Source of the DNA: Cerrena zonata
Taxonomy: Eukaryota > Basidiomycota > Agaricomycetes > Polyporales > Cerrenaceae
Length of the DNA stretch: 64,000 nt
Reading direction: 5' to 3'
NCBI GenBank assembly: GCA_038087015.1
Contig: JASBNA010000027.1
Coordinates: 1-64,000, forward strand
Shown here one piece after another: positions 32,201 to 41,260 of this stretch. How positions within the stretch are numbered: position 1 is the stretch's first letter; every line of letters begins with the position of its first letter. Below the pieces are notes generated by a model, which had not been told where the DNA came from, ran no database searches, and saw only the letters and a program-made list of their open reading frames with translations. Both the position numbers and the translations under genes were made by a program.

Positions 32201-32343
32201 TTAAAGATTTCCAAAGGAAAAAGAAACCAGTCATTGAAGAAAATGATGATAGTGATGACGAAGACGAAGATGATGTCGACGAACACTCAAGACATGCCTC
32301 TATAAATACACCCGCTGGAGTTCCTGCTGGAACAAATTACTAA
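29263..32343 (+). CDS. SYG1: SPX-EXS protein, Syg1/XPR1 phosphate-exporter family
   Basis: The 1026-residue protein begins MKFGESL, the first helix of an SPX inositol-pyrophosphate sensor, which spans about 1-420 with an acidic, Ser/Asn-rich insertion at 60-160. Lys-rich SPX helices (KKLIKKL, KITKKFDKAIG) are clear. Membrane segments follow from about 480, and the EXS domain (about 590-850) carries the family's LWRLLLSGFYPVEFRDFFLGD-type core and RRFVWIFFRMENEH. The acidic tail (EENDDSDDEDEDDVDE) is disordered. XPR1 relatives export phosphate; S. cerevisiae Syg1 is less well defined. A CTG codon in IQQ(CTG)AV falls where I recall fungal relatives having Ser. Confidence 0.93.
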   Translation: MKFGESLSDGLVPEWKDQYLNYKQGKKLIKKLTQLKNDIEIEDSQENPDDLIDYYAGEQSQELLQLNGKRLANEGTPLLTPSDEDPQKGKGRNDETWSHINLADSSNSDSNDQNVSSSSHNKHIVHPIESDSNSDHGNDQGDQKQNSTRRQSIFNYSLKSSKDKKESFYTEKKKFFNWLDSELGKVDQFYREKENEIYERFLILQDQLYQLRDHKAAVMRAKAAHFSTNNPSHFHNNDPYYKVNDIAYHTRSVFEELRKYDLPSLPSTKFLKKWKKNHPDSKDTVLTKYKNEDDEFDPNFTENQIRNGVLASAREDDELLDSDVEDQSSSDNIRVSNAPQTPALQRKTRKRDYEKQKFGVPYAYARKQLKGAIIEHYRYLSLIKSYKTLNRTAFRKITKKFDKAIGTSISGDFMKRVDNDSLFQTSELIDKLISFTEELYMSFFDPEADSRKHGLDKLKSSAYAYNNSDIRQPSYYASFFVSGISLGFAIPLIILGLYQAVSKTLNGQLPEGQYLLQVWGGFFLLNLDFILFGVNLYVFEKFRINYKFIFEFNTSNTLDYKQFFLIPSIAFALLGLLFWFSFNNFFPHRFPGRDWPWLYVGIVLIIFLWPGKQFFGPSRRWLQIALWRLLLSGFYPVEFRDFFLGDVFSSLTYTMGNISFFFCLYAHHWNGILNGSKTELVCGSSRSRLMGFFSSLPSIWRILQCVRRFSDTGDWFPHLANLLKYAITALYYCLLSVWRIERTSKHRIVFIIFATINSLYTATWDIVMDWSLLQPGSKNYLLRDNLFFKRPFFYYAAIITDIVLRFQWIFYAFFSGQIQQLAVTSFCIAVAELFRRFVWIFFRMENEHCTNVTLFRASKDSPLPYSISSSVERAIKKLVNLKYKEANPISAGKNDEDLTISRPPTGQMSRYSKASGVSAHPSHVTFGDEEADLGLSEITQNAELSNLERINNKLPSAVPKLTRRKSTIMNISDVLNKAHIKDFQRKKKPVIEENDDSDDEDEDDVDEHSRHASINTPAGVPAGTNY

Positions 32344-32461
32344 TTTTGCATTCACATTTTTGTAAATATTTTACATAAATTGTTTTATTATTTATTCGTT
32401 TTATATAAACATATCAATATATAAGGATATTTGAGAGATTAAAAAAAAAAATGAATGTAAC

Positions 32462-33496
32462 TTAAACAATTGGGTTTTTTGGAGCATAAGGTTCTTCTAA
32501 ATATTTGATATCGTCTTCAGATAATTTGACATCAAAGGCACGAAGAGTATCATCTACTCTTTCTATCGAATTGATACCCACAATAGGACAGTGACCCTTT
32601 GCTAAGACCCAAGCGGTTGCTATGTTGGCCATACTAAAGCTTAACTTTTTAGAAATTTTTTCAACCCTATTGATAATTTCAATATCGGCGTCACTTAAAG
32701 AGTTCAAACCCATACGATAGATCGTTTTATCAGTTTTGTCTCTATTATCTTGCAGCTTACCTCCAATTGGTCTAGCCAAAAATCCTCTAGCAATTGGAGA
32801 CCAAGGGATGGAAGTAACTTTACCTAAAGTTGAACTTTGCAAAAATGGGATTAATTCACGTTCGTCTTCACGATGAATTAAGTTATAATAGTTTTGCATA
32901 CTAATGAATTTGAACCAACCATTTTGTTCAGCAATGAATTGTAATTCCGCAAATTCAACTGCTTTCATACTTGAAGCACCCAAGTATCTAGTATAACCTT
33001 TATCAACCACATCATTCAAAGCCTTCATGATTTCCTTTTTAGGAGTTTTATCCAAACGATGAATTTGTAAAACATCGATATAGGTACCCAATCTTTCCAC
33101 CGATTTTTCAACAGCATCAAATATGTGTTTACGAGACAACCCTTTCGAATTGATATGTTCAAAAGGAGGGAAATCATTTTCCTGGAAACCGTCTCTAAAA
33201 TCCAAAATTTCCGGTTCCACAGGGAAGAATAATTTAGATAAAATCACAATTCTGTCTCTTGGGATGTTATATTTCTCAATGAACTTTGCTAAGAGTTTCT
33301 CTGAGACACCATTAGAGTATACATCAGCAGTATCGAAAGTCCTTAATCCATTTTGATAGCATTTATATAAAATTTCCATAACTTGGTCTTCTTCTTCAAT
33401 ACACCAATCAGCCCATTGTTTCAGACCAAAGGTCATACAACCAACAATAATCTTGGACACATTCAAACCGGAGTCACCTAACGTAGTGAATTGCAT
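32462..33496 (-). CDS. Aldo-keto reductase, YPL088W/Csh1/Ifd type
   Basis: This is an NADPH-dependent aldo-keto reductase of the aryl-alcohol-dehydrogenase-like group. The AKR catalytic set is visible: Asp and Tyr in FDTADVYSNG, a Lys in ILSKLFF, and His in LQIHRLD, with the cofactor end IVGINSIERVDD. It follows S. cerevisiae YPL088W closely through its length, including LGASSM and PWSPIARGFL. The start is the ATG at 33496 (MQFTTLGDSGL, 344 residues); a TTG four codons upstream is not used. A TGAGTCA Gcn4-type site sits about 90 bp upstream, at 33584-33590. The substrate is unknown. Confidence 0.9.
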   Translation of the reverse strand: MQFTTLGDSGLNVSKIIVGCMTFGLKQWADWCIEEEDQVMEILYKCYQNGLRTFDTADVYSNGVSEKLLAKFIEKYNIPRDRIVILSKLFFPVEPEILDFRDGFQENDFPPFEHINSKGLSRKHIFDAVEKSVERLGTYIDVLQIHRLDKTPKKEIMKALNDVVDKGYTRYLGASSMKAVEFAELQFIAEQNGWFKFISMQNYYNLIHREDERELIPFLQSSTLGKVTSIPWSPIARGFLARPIGGKLQDNRDKTDKTIYRMGLNSLSDADIEIINRVEKISKKLSFSMANIATAWVLAKGHCPIVGINSIERVDDTLRAFDVKLSEDDIKYLEEPYAPKNPIV

Positions 33497-33655
33497 GGTA
33501 TAAATCAATTGGGTAATCTAATTCAAAAGAATAGTATTGGAAAAGAGCAATTCGATTATTAATAAAAAAATTCCGCAAGGGAGTGAGTCAATGAGAAAAA
33601 ATTACTGCAAAAAAATTAAACCGCATTTATTAACTACTCAAATATACAGAAGAAA

Positions 33656-35143
33656 CTAAAACTGAAGGTCATTTTGGAAGAACTCAAAGACTGCGTTTGA
33701 CAACCGGGAGCCTGCTTCTTGCAACTCGAGGTCGTTTTCGGCGGCAGCGAAGCAAATTCTAAGAAAATTTGCATTTGAATGGCTAAAATCCAAATCAACA
33801 GCCATTTTAAAACCAAGAACAACGTTAACCCCATGCTGTAAGAACTTGAAGTTTAAAAGTTTCAATTTCTCTACGTTATCGGTGCCTTGCGGGAAGTTCA
33901 ATTTGATTCCGGCAAACATACCCGAGTCACAGTTAATGATGGATAAGTAGTTACTTTCATAAGCTTTTGAGGTGATGATACTATGAATCAAGACATTTCT
34001 TCTATGGATATAGGCCAATCTCATTTTCAAGATCCATTTCAAATAGCCGTCTACGCCACCCAACTTCTTGGTTACGATGTTAGTGAAGATCAATTGAGAA
34101 GTACCAGAAGGAGCTCTGGTGACTATATTTGAATAGCCTCTTATTGATTTAATAACATTTGAATGGGCTACTATGAACCCCAATCTTAAACCAGGAGCGA
34201 AAACTTTTGATAATGTTTCTAATCTAAGGACTCTACCATGAGTATCTAATTTCAAATACGAGTGATTTAAATGGTTTGCTAAGTACTCATCAACGGAGAT
34301 GTCAAAGTCTTTAATATTCGCCAAGTCTGGTTTGGATACCGGAGGTAAAGTCAAATACCCATAAGGATCATCTTCAATAATGATAAAATCATGAATTTGA
34401 GCTAGTTCATAAATTTTTTCTCTAGTTTGATAAGAGTGAGTTAAACCGGTTGGATTTTGACAAGTTGGAATTAAGTAAAGGGCTTTTGGTTTTTTCAAGT
34501 TTGGTTTCAATTGGTGCCAATTTTCTAATAAATCTTGCAAGTATTCGACGTTGAAGTCACCTCCTTTATCAAAATTCAATTTTGTTGGCACTGGTATAGC
34601 GCCGACGTTTCTAATTGCATTGGTAAATGGAATGAAGGTGAATTCTTCTAACAAGATAACATCATTTGGGTCTAAAATTGCATCAGCTGCCTTATTTAAT
34701 CCATCACCACTACCATTAGTTGGAATCAAATCCCAATCATGATAATTTGGCTTATTAACTTTCTCAGTGAATTTGAAAAGAAAGTCTCTAAAGGCAGGTA
34801 ATCCATTGACTTCCCCGTATTGTAAAGCTTCATTAATACCAATTTCTTGAAGGTTTTCACCGTTTCTTTCAATCGTGATTGAATTTTCTTCTAAAATATC
34901 ATTTGGAAATAAAGTTTTTTGGAAAGGATAATTATCAAGATCAACCGTTATCTTATCAATTGGGAAATACTGCTCATTTGGCTTACCAAAACTTAAGGAT
35001 AATGGTTTTGGATGGGGTTTAAAATTGGCTGGTGCTCCTTCTAAATCGGCCAAGCCGAAATGTCTGAATGTTCTGCTTTTAGACCTTTTGGAAATTAAAT
35101 GGTCGATAGATGGACTTAATGCTTCGGTTGAAATGGGACTCAT
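33656..35143 (-). CDS. ARO9: Aromatic aminotransferase, Aro9-like
   Basis: This PLP-dependent aromatic aminotransferase II acts in catabolism of Trp, Phe and Tyr (Ehrlich pathway). The order of motifs fits Aro9 rather than Aro8: SFGKPNEQYFPID, TNGSGDGLNKA, LLEEFTFIPF, IPTCQNPTG, EDDPYGYL and the PLP lysine in RLETLSKVFAPGLRLGF, then RAPSGTSQ and VVLGFKMAVD near the end. The start is the ATG at 35143 and the length of 495 is normal (S. cerevisiae Aro9 is 513). Its 3' end faces the aldo-keto reductase promoter. Confidence 0.9.
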   Translation of the reverse strand: MSPISTEALSPSIDHLISKRSKSRTFRHFGLADLEGAPANFKPHPKPLSLSFGKPNEQYFPIDKITVDLDNYPFQKTLFPNDILEENSITIERNGENLQEIGINEALQYGEVNGLPAFRDFLFKFTEKVNKPNYHDWDLIPTNGSGDGLNKAADAILDPNDVILLEEFTFIPFTNAIRNVGAIPVPTKLNFDKGGDFNVEYLQDLLENWHQLKPNLKKPKALYLIPTCQNPTGLTHSYQTREKIYELAQIHDFIIIEDDPYGYLTLPPVSKPDLANIKDFDISVDEYLANHLNHSYLKLDTHGRVLRLETLSKVFAPGLRLGFIVAHSNVIKSIRGYSNIVTRAPSGTSQLIFTNIVTKKLGGVDGYLKWILKMRLAYIHRRNVLIHSIITSKAYESNYLSIINCDSGMFAGIKLNFPQGTDNVEKLKLLNFKFLQHGVNVVLGFKMAVDLDFSHSNANFLRICFAAAENDLELQEAGSRLSNAVFEFFQNDLQF

Positions 35144-35869
35144 GGCTGCTTACTCCCGCTACACGCTTCAATCTACAAAACATAGTCTTTATATATGAAC
35201 ACGGAATTTTAATATCAATGCCACATTGGATCCATCCTTATCTAATAGATTGACTTTTTTCGTAATGTGGATCTGGTGTCTGGGTGTTTTTGCTATCTAA
35301 CAATAGCTAGATAATGAACAGGAAGGTATTGTCTAAGCCGGAACGATTAATCAGGAGCTCAGGCCTTTGTTTTGATATCGAGGAGTAGCCGTTATCATCT
35401 GGGCCTTTCACAATTCCTTCAATGAAGTTCATTATTAGAAATTCATTATTCATCAGATGGAAGTTGTTAGAACTCATTAGCAGAGATATCCACGGACAAA
35501 CACATTAGGTGAACATAAGTATTATCAGTATATATAAGATGCATTGTTCATTAGATGAACAGGTTAGTGCTTAGATGAAGATAAGTATTCATTAGCTGAA
35601 GAGAAGTATTCATTAGATGAGCAGATATTAGTACTCACTTTTCATGAGATGAGATTCATTTTTCAGATGAGAATTCATTGAAACAACACTGATTTGTAGA
35701 TGAATCTTAGTACTAGCTGGGATGTTAGTGGATGTATTAGTATCCATAGTATCATATGAATAGATAGATAGAAATGCTGCAAATGGCTATACCGAGGCTG
35801 GGGTGCTGATGTAAGCACACGACATTACCCTTTTCACAGCCAGCAGCCGGGCCAAAAATTGATCTTAAA
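35144..35869 (-). promoter_or_regulatory. ARO9 upstream region with degenerate ATTAGATGAA units
   Basis: 726 bp. From about 35420 to 35700 the + strand is built from loose copies of ATTAGATGAA, ATTCATTAG and GATAAGTATTC, with no fixed period. I do not see a convincing Aro80 site. The distal part may also hold 3' signals of the small ORF that ends at 35870. Confidence 0.4.
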
Positions 35870-36058
35870 TTAAGATTTGTGTTTGAGGATCAAGAAGAGG
35901 GCTAGAATTAGGATTACTATGAGGGAGAGCACTAGAATGGGTAGTAGGAGTGTGTAGTTCTTCCTGTTCTTGCGCTTAGCAGCAGCATCAGCAGTAGTAG
36001 TAGCAGACTCTGTCTTCGCAATGTCAAATTTGACCGTGGGTTTGGTGGATTTACTCAT
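35870..36058 (-). CDS. Candidate 62-aa tail-anchored protein
   Basis: The frame opens with an ATG at 36058. It has a polar, Ala/Thr-rich N-terminal part with a basic patch (KRKNRKN), one strongly hydrophobic C-terminal helix (YTLLLPILVLSLIVILILALFL), and a short LKHKS tail. This is the layout of a tail-anchored ER protein, comparable in size with Ysy6/RAMP4, although I cannot align it to that family. A TGACTCA lies 36 bp upstream of the ATG, at 36094-36100. Its composition supports coding, but the length leaves doubt. Confidence 0.5.
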   Translation of the reverse strand: MSKSTKPTVKFDIAKTESATTTADAAAKRKNRKNYTLLLPILVLSLIVILILALFLILKHKS

Positions 36059-36479
36059 TTTGGACGGAGCAGCTACTGAGCAGTGGTTGACAGTGACTCA
36101 TGGCTGGGGGTCGATGGGTACTTATAGTGAAGGGGTACTTCTAATGTACTGGTGGTGTAGTTATGTATACCAAGAACGGGGTTACATGGTTAGGTGTACC
36201 GGTCTGCGTCAGAAGTATAACCATCCACTAAAAATAGTCCATCAGATTGGCTTGACAAAAACTGCTCACTTAAAAGTTTAATTAATTGGTTAGATGAATA
36301 ACTAGATGAGGATATGCAAAAGCTTTCAATCCACGTCTTCTACCAACTACTTGACCTGTGCTTGATCTGTTACTTGTTAAACTGATCATCCTCGATAAAC
36401 GTGGGGACTGATTCTGTTAATAAAGGTAATGAGCTTGCTTTTAAACTTTGATTGAAAAATTACTTTCTATGATATAAAA
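36059..36479. other. Intergenic between two candidate small genes
   Basis: 421 bp. Apart from the TGACTCA at 36094-36100 I see nothing recognisable. A + strand frame at 35970-36281 overlaps the tail-anchored candidate and reads as its shadow. Confidence 0.4.
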
Positions 36480-36689
36480 ATGTATACTAATACTGAACTT
36501 ATATGTTCAATAATATCCTTGATCAATGCTATAACGGCCATAGTGATCTATATCCATGATCATAAAGTTGGTACCGATGCCAATTCCGGAAGTCGCTATA
36601 AGTCAATCATGACCTGTTGCTTAATGTCGGTCATTTTTGGTGGTATATCTTTTAGTATAATGATTTATAATTTACATACTAGACACTAA
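36480..36689 (+). CDS. Candidate 69-aa two-pass membrane protein
   Basis: The ATG at 36480 opens a frame with two hydrophobic helices (about residues 6-25 and 43-62) joined by a short polar loop with HDHKVG and RYK. No family is recognised. It ends 26 bp before the convergent LYS21 stop codon. The two-helix pattern across the whole length argues for a real gene; AT-rich chance frames also tend to look hydrophobic, so I keep it tentative. Confidence 0.4.
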   Translation: MYTNTELICSIISLINAITAIVIYIHDHKVGTDANSGSRYKSIMTCCLMSVIFGGISFSIMIYNLHTRH

Positions 36690-36714
36690 TATATATGTAT
36701 TTACTTATATGAAA

Positions 36715-38040
36715 CTAATTTTTTTGTCTTTTAGAAGAAGATTCATCTAATCCTTCAACTACATGAGTAACTTCTGGAGCTTGACCCGGTAAGACCAAAG
36801 GAGCCGATAAATCAGCATGGAAGTCTTTGATGATGGAATCAACATCATCAATGTTTAATTTTCTGACATCCCCTAATTTTTTAATCTTTTCAGTAACTTC
36901 CTTACATTGTTCATCGGTTAAATGTAAGTTTAATTGATCAACTCTGGATTTGATTGCATTCCAACCAGTTAATCTATTGGCAAAATGGATATATCTAGTT
37001 AAACCGAAATCTGCAGGACTCAAGATTTCATAAGTCGATGGATTTGCCAAAATTGCTTTTGCATGAATACCAGCTTTATGAGTAAAAGCACAAAATCCAG
37101 TAATTGGATTATTAAAGGGAATATTTACTTGAACTGCTTCAGCAACCAAATTTTCAATATCTCTTATTTTATGTAATTTATATTTTGATAAAACATAATC
37201 ACGATCAGCAGCAATCATTCTTGCCATTAATCCTCCTAATGGAGTAATCCCATTTCTTTCACCAATCCCCAATACTGAAACATCAATTAATCTTGCTCCT
37301 CCTTCTAAAGCAGTATAGGCATTGGCAATGGCACATCCAGTATCATTATGGAAATGACATTCAATATCACAATTAACAACACTTTTCAAAGTACGTACCA
37401 ATTCATAAACTTGTCTTGGATTAGCACATCCAACAGTATCAGCAATACCTACTCTATTAACCCCAATCTTATCAACAGTTCTATATATATTCAATAAATC
37501 AACCAAATCACTTCTAAACGAATCTTCACTACTAAATCTAATTTCAATTCCCTTTGATTTAACGTATTCAATAACTTCCACTGCTGATTGAGCAATATAG
37601 TTCATATCTTTCCCGTGACTGTACTGTCTTAAAAATTGAGAGGTTCCAATAACAACATCGACTCCATCGACTCCGGTTTCAACCGCAACCTTAGCATCAT
37701 CCATATGACATCTAATATGAGTTAAGATTTTGGCTTTTAATCCTAATTTACAAATGGCTTCACAATCTCTTCTACTTTGTTCACTGGCAACTGGCGAAGT
37801 CAACTCAATATAATCAACTCCAAAATCATCTAAAGCCTTGGCTATCTCAATCTTGGTTTCTGTCGAAAAAAAGGCATTGGCAAATTGTTCTCCTTCTCTT
37901 AATGTTGATTCAATTAATTGAAAATTCGATACATTCGATAAGAAATCCGCTGGATTTGGTCCGTATGGGTTCTGTTGAATGATTTGCTGCGAAGTATGGG
38001 CTTCCTCACTGACTTTTTGAAATCCTTCTGGGGCTGACAT
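36715..38040 (-). CDS. LYS21: Homocitrate synthase
   Basis: Catalyses the first step of the alpha-aminoadipate lysine pathway, condensing acetyl-CoA with 2-oxoglutarate. The HMGL-like TIM barrel starts with the catalytic [17 protein letters not shown] supplies the metal-binding His pair, and [13 protein letters not shown] and the [11 protein letters not shown] motif follow. The C-terminal lysine-sensing region precedes a basic SSSKRQKN end, reminiscent of a nuclear localisation signal, as in the nuclear yeast isoenzymes. The start is the ATG at 38040 and there are 441 residues. LYS20 and LYS21 paralogues cannot be told apart here. Confidence 0.93.
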   Translation of the reverse strand: MSAPEGFQKVSEEAHTSQQIIQQNPYGPNPADFLSNVSNFQLIESTLREGEQFANAFFSTETKIEIAKALDDFGVDYIELTSPVASEQSRRDCEAICKLGLKAKILTHIRCHMDDAKVAVETGVDGVDVVIGTSQFLRQYSHGKDMNYIAQSAVEVIEYVKSKGIEIRFSSEDSFRSDLVDLLNIYRTVDKIGVNRVGIADTVGCANPRQVYELVRTLKSVVNCDIECHFHNDTGCAIANAYTALEGGARLIDVSVLGIGERNGITPLGGLMARMIAADRDYVLSKYKLHKIRDIENLVAEAVQVNIPFNNPITGFCAFTHKAGIHAKAILANPSTYEILSPADFGLTRYIHFANRLTGWNAIKSRVDQLNLHLTDEQCKEVTEKIKKLGDVRKLNIDDVDSIIKDFHADLSAPLVLPGQAPEVTHVVEGLDESSSKRQKN

Positions 38041-38262
38041 GGCTTTTCCTAGTGTCTATCTAAAGATGTCTTCCTACTACTAAATGAAATGATGAGATAA
38101 AAGAAAATCATGGAAATAAAAATCGAAAAGGCCCATTGCCCTTTTTGGTTATGTGCAGGTGCAAATGTAATCGCTATTCTCACTATAAAAAACAAAAAAA
38201 AAAAATTACATAAGCGGGTTACGGGTCCTTTGGGTTGCAAAAATCATTTATTAATACAAAGA

Positions 38263-39736
38263 CTACGTTGATATGTGGAGGAGGTTCATCGGACGGTAAG
38301 GGTGGGAGATCCTGGCGGACGAAGAAGAGGAAGATGTGGTGAGTGAGGACAAAGAAGGAGACGCTATGGGGGTAGTAAAGTGTCTGGGTTTATGACGGTT
38401 GATGATTGACTCCGGGGACTGGGGTTCTCTTTTAGGCACTGGGGCCTGGTGTTTTTGGTCTTCTCTTCTTTCTTCTCTTCTCTTTTGTTTCAATCTCTGT
38501 TTCCTTTGTTTATTCTGTTCTTTGTGTAGTTGTGCTTGTTCTGCTTCTTGTTCTGCTTTACGGAATTGTTCTTGTTCACGTAATTCTGCTTCTTTTAATC
38601 TCTTTTCTTCAAGTCTCTGTTTTCTGGCTTCTTTTAATCTTCTCTTTTCCTGGCGTCTTCTTCTATGTTCTTTTTCCCGTTCAAGCCGTTCTTTTTCCTG
38701 TTCAAGACGTTCTTTCTTCCGTTGTTTTTCAATCCGTTCATGTTCGATCCGTTCCTGTTCAATCCGTTCTTGTTCGATCCGTTCCTGTTCAATCCGTTCC
38801 CTTTCAACTCTTTCAAGACGTTCTTTTTCAAGTCTTTTACGTTCTCTTCTACGTTCACGTTCTTCTCGTTCTAGTTTTCCTCCGTTCTTTTTCGACTCGT
38901 TCTCTTTCTCTTTCTAATCGTTCTTGTTTTAACTGTTCGCGTATGATTCTTTCTTGATTTAAACGTTCTCGTTCAGCTCTTAATCTTTGATGAGCTTCAC
39001 GGGCCCGTTGTCTTTCTGCTCTTATTCTTCTTTCTTCTCGTTCTAGTCTTGCAAATTGTTCTTGTCTTTGAAATTCAAGTTGCAAAGCTCTTTGACGAGC
39101 TCTTTCCGAGTGTCGACGAGTACGACGAGGTTCAGATGTATCGGTAGGGGTGGTTAATCTTCGTTCGTTAGGTAAAGCAATTATACCCGATAATTGTTCA
39201 AGTAAATTTGGTTGTATTGAGCTTTCGTTAATATCAACTTGAGGAGCAGCGTTATGCTGATCTCGTAAACTTAAATATAAAGCAAATAAATAATCGATAT
39301 TATTAACGTTATTACTTTCATTTGGAATCAATTCAGGAATCAAACCCTCATATTCTAAATCATCAATATGGCTTATTTCCCATAAATTTATTGAATCAGG
39401 AATCACACCATGATAAGTAAACTTCTCGATAAAACTTTGGAGGGTTTCATCGTCATTAATAATATGACGATTTATTCTCAAGACCGGCTGAAATCTTTGG
39501 TCAAAAGACATTACATCGAGATACTTATGTAGATTCACATTATAAGGAGGAATCTCTTCATTACCTAGTGGTTGAGAGTACTCATCTAACGGAGGTGCTT
39601 CCTCTTCGACCGTCTCTGTCTCCACAAAGGAATTAGTACTGGGATTATCTAATTCAGTCATGGGATTATCTAATTCAGCCATGGGATTATATCTAATCCC
39701 ATACCTTGCTAAGAGTGATTCGTTTGGTTGAGCCAT
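38263..39736 (-). CDS. ER/K-rich single-helix or coiled-coil protein, one frameshift
   Basis: I do not recognise this protein. The ATG at 39736 (MAQPNES) starts an acidic N-terminal domain of about 200 residues (containing PPYNVNLHKYLDVMSFDQRFQPVL and a hydrophobic IDYLFALYLSLR helix). Then come some 230 residues dominated by Arg, Glu, Lys and Gln, including a five-residue repeat (RIEQE) translated from 15-bp units near 38750-38800. A Ser-rich tail ends at 38263. The frame breaks near 38875: removing one base after EKERR restores GKLEREERERRRER and a continuous product of about 490 residues. The alternating E/K-R pattern with few hydrophobics predicts a stable single alpha-helix rather than a dimeric coiled coil. 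Confidence 0.7.
38740..38815 (-). repeat. 15-bp repeat encoding RIEQE
   Basis: Four to five tandem copies of a GAACGGATTGAACAG-like unit, alternating ATT/ATC and CAG/CAA codons, so slightly diverged but still in frame. Confidence 0.85.
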
Positions 39737-40205
39737 ACTTAGGGTCAAAGAAATGAAATATAGTTTTTCAAAAGCGAAAAATCTCCTTATATGGAAAACT
39801 AATAAGCAAGCTTATTCATCGTACTACATTTACCAATACGAAAGGTACATTAAGCAATACTTGATCTGTATATATCAAGTCCTAGCAGCCTTCCTAATTG
39901 GTAAACCTAAATTTCCATAAAAGTATTCTCAGAGAAAAAGGCAAATAACACCAGCAGGGAAATGAAATTTCAATCCTTACTACTTTATATATCCATCTAC
40001 ATTTACTAAGCCATATGAATATTTATTATATTTTAATACATCTTTACTAACCCGTTATTAGATATACTTTTCTTCACAGTAGTGGGTTTTTGAATAAATT
40101 TTGTTATATATCATGGTGATTGGTGGTGGTGTACGGGTGTGTGTGTATATTGGAATATTTTAAATTTTCACCAAATCATATTCTGGGGGAACCCTCTGGG
40201 GTCAA
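39737..40205. other. Intergenic between the ER/K gene and INH1
   Basis: Upstream of the ER/K gene and downstream of INH1. AT-rich, with no recognisable element; the short + strand frame at 40120-40317 runs into INH1 antisense and is rejected. Confidence 0.45.
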
Positions 40206-40478
40206 TTATTTCTTTAAATTGTTGATTTCGGTTTCCAAATTGTTAATGGCTTCCTTTTGTTTTTCCAATTTTTCTCTCAAGTTTTTCAATTGTTCGGCTT
40301 CGTGTTTTTTAATGTAGTAGTTTTCTTGGGCCTTTTCACGGTCACTAAAAGCATCTTTTCCTGCCCCGGTAGCACCTTCGGAATTGTTGTCAGCCATCAT
40401 TCTGGTGGAAGAGGCAAATGATCTGACCATTGGTCTGGCGGAAACAGCAGCACGTTTGGCAATAACTTGAGACATCAT
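40206..40478 (-). CDS. INH1: F1F0-ATPase inhibitor Inh1
   Basis: This small mitochondrial inhibitor blocks ATP hydrolysis by F1 when the membrane potential falls. A basic presequence (MMSQVIAKRAAVSARPMVRSF, first of two adjacent ATGs) precedes the IF1 core GAGKDAFSDREKAQENYYIKKHE (positions about 40295-40365), where F, R, E and Y are the key contacts with the F1 catalytic interface. A heptad-patterned dimer or antiparallel coiled coil closes the protein. The length of 90 matches yeast Inh1/Stf1. Its target subunit gene ATP1 is also in this window. Confidence 0.93.
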   Translation of the reverse strand: MMSQVIAKRAAVSARPMVRSFASSTRMMADNNSEGATGAGKDAFSDREKAQENYYIKKHEAEQLKNLREKLEKQKEAINNLETEINNLKK

Positions 40479-40669
40479 CTTGTAATTGAATTGATTGAAA
40501 GAAAAGTAGTTGGAAAGAGAAAAAACAGAAAACTTATGATCTTTTAATTTGCCCTTTTGCTGCTCGCAGTGTTTAATTGGCTATTTTGCTGGGTGCACGG
40601 GTGTGTGTGTGTGTGTGTACTACTGGTGGCGGTACGGGTGTATATATATGTATATTAAGTATGCTTTAT

Positions 40670-41260
40670 TTACAAGATTCTAATGGGTAAACCAATACTT
40701 TTATGAACAGATGATAACAAGCCAACACTTCTGGCTCTTTTAACGGCAATCCCCAACTTCTTTTGGTTTTGGGGAGAGCATCCGGTGACCGATCTGGGTA
40801 AAATTTGACCGGTAGTGCTTATAAACTTCGATAAAATATCGGGCATGGTGTATAAATCTCTAGGATCAATATTGGCTCTTTGAAATGGGTCCACCTTGTT
40901 TTTACTGTTATTCAATTGTGCACGGAACTCGTTTTGGTCGATCTTCAATCTCTTATTGTTAAAGTCAAATGGATCGTACGTGGTCCCACTCCTGAACTTC
41001 TTTGTGAACTGGGAATGAATGGTTAATGGTGGCTCGGCCCTGTCTTGCAACTCCCGGGTCAAGTCAAACAACCTTGTCGATATCTGCCCTTGGCTCTTTT
41101 CACTCGAGTTGGTCCAGGTGCTTTCACTTTTCATCTCGCTGCTCGATGGTAATGGAGCTTCGTCCTTTTCGTTCTGCACGGCTCGGCTGCTGCTGAAAGC
41201 ACGCATCCCAACTCGCGTACGCACGTTGAGGCCTGCCCTTATCATCCTGGAGCTGATCAT
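40670..41260 (-). CDS. RSM18: Mitochondrial ribosomal protein bS18m (Rsm18)
   Basis: A small-subunit mitoribosomal protein. The presequence MISSRMIRAGLNVRTRVGMR is followed by a linker and the S18 fold: the family's DPRDLYTMPDILSKFIS, ILPRSVTGCSPQNQKKL and a basic KRARSVGLL helix. With 196 residues it is longer than the S. cerevisiae protein, mostly in the N-terminal half. The start is the ATG at 41260. Confidence 0.9.
   Translation of the reverse strand: MISSRMIRAGLNVRTRVGMRAFSSSRAVQNEKDEAPLPSSSEMKSESTWTNSSEKSQGQISTRLFDLTRELQDRAEPPLTIHSQFTKKFRSGTTYDPFDFNNKRLKIDQNEFRAQLNNSKNKVDPFQRANIDPRDLYTMPDILSKFISTTGQILPRSVTGCSPQNQKKLGIAVKRARSVGLLSSVHKSIGLPIRIL

Noticed and set aside
35970..36281. 103-codon + strand frame
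   Set aside because: Overlaps the candidate tail-anchored gene on the opposite strand and has no coherent features of its own.
38399..38957. Cys/Ser-, Val/Leu- and Phe-rich + strand frames
   Set aside because: Antisense shadows of the ER/K gene; its Arg/Glu codons read backwards give these compositions.
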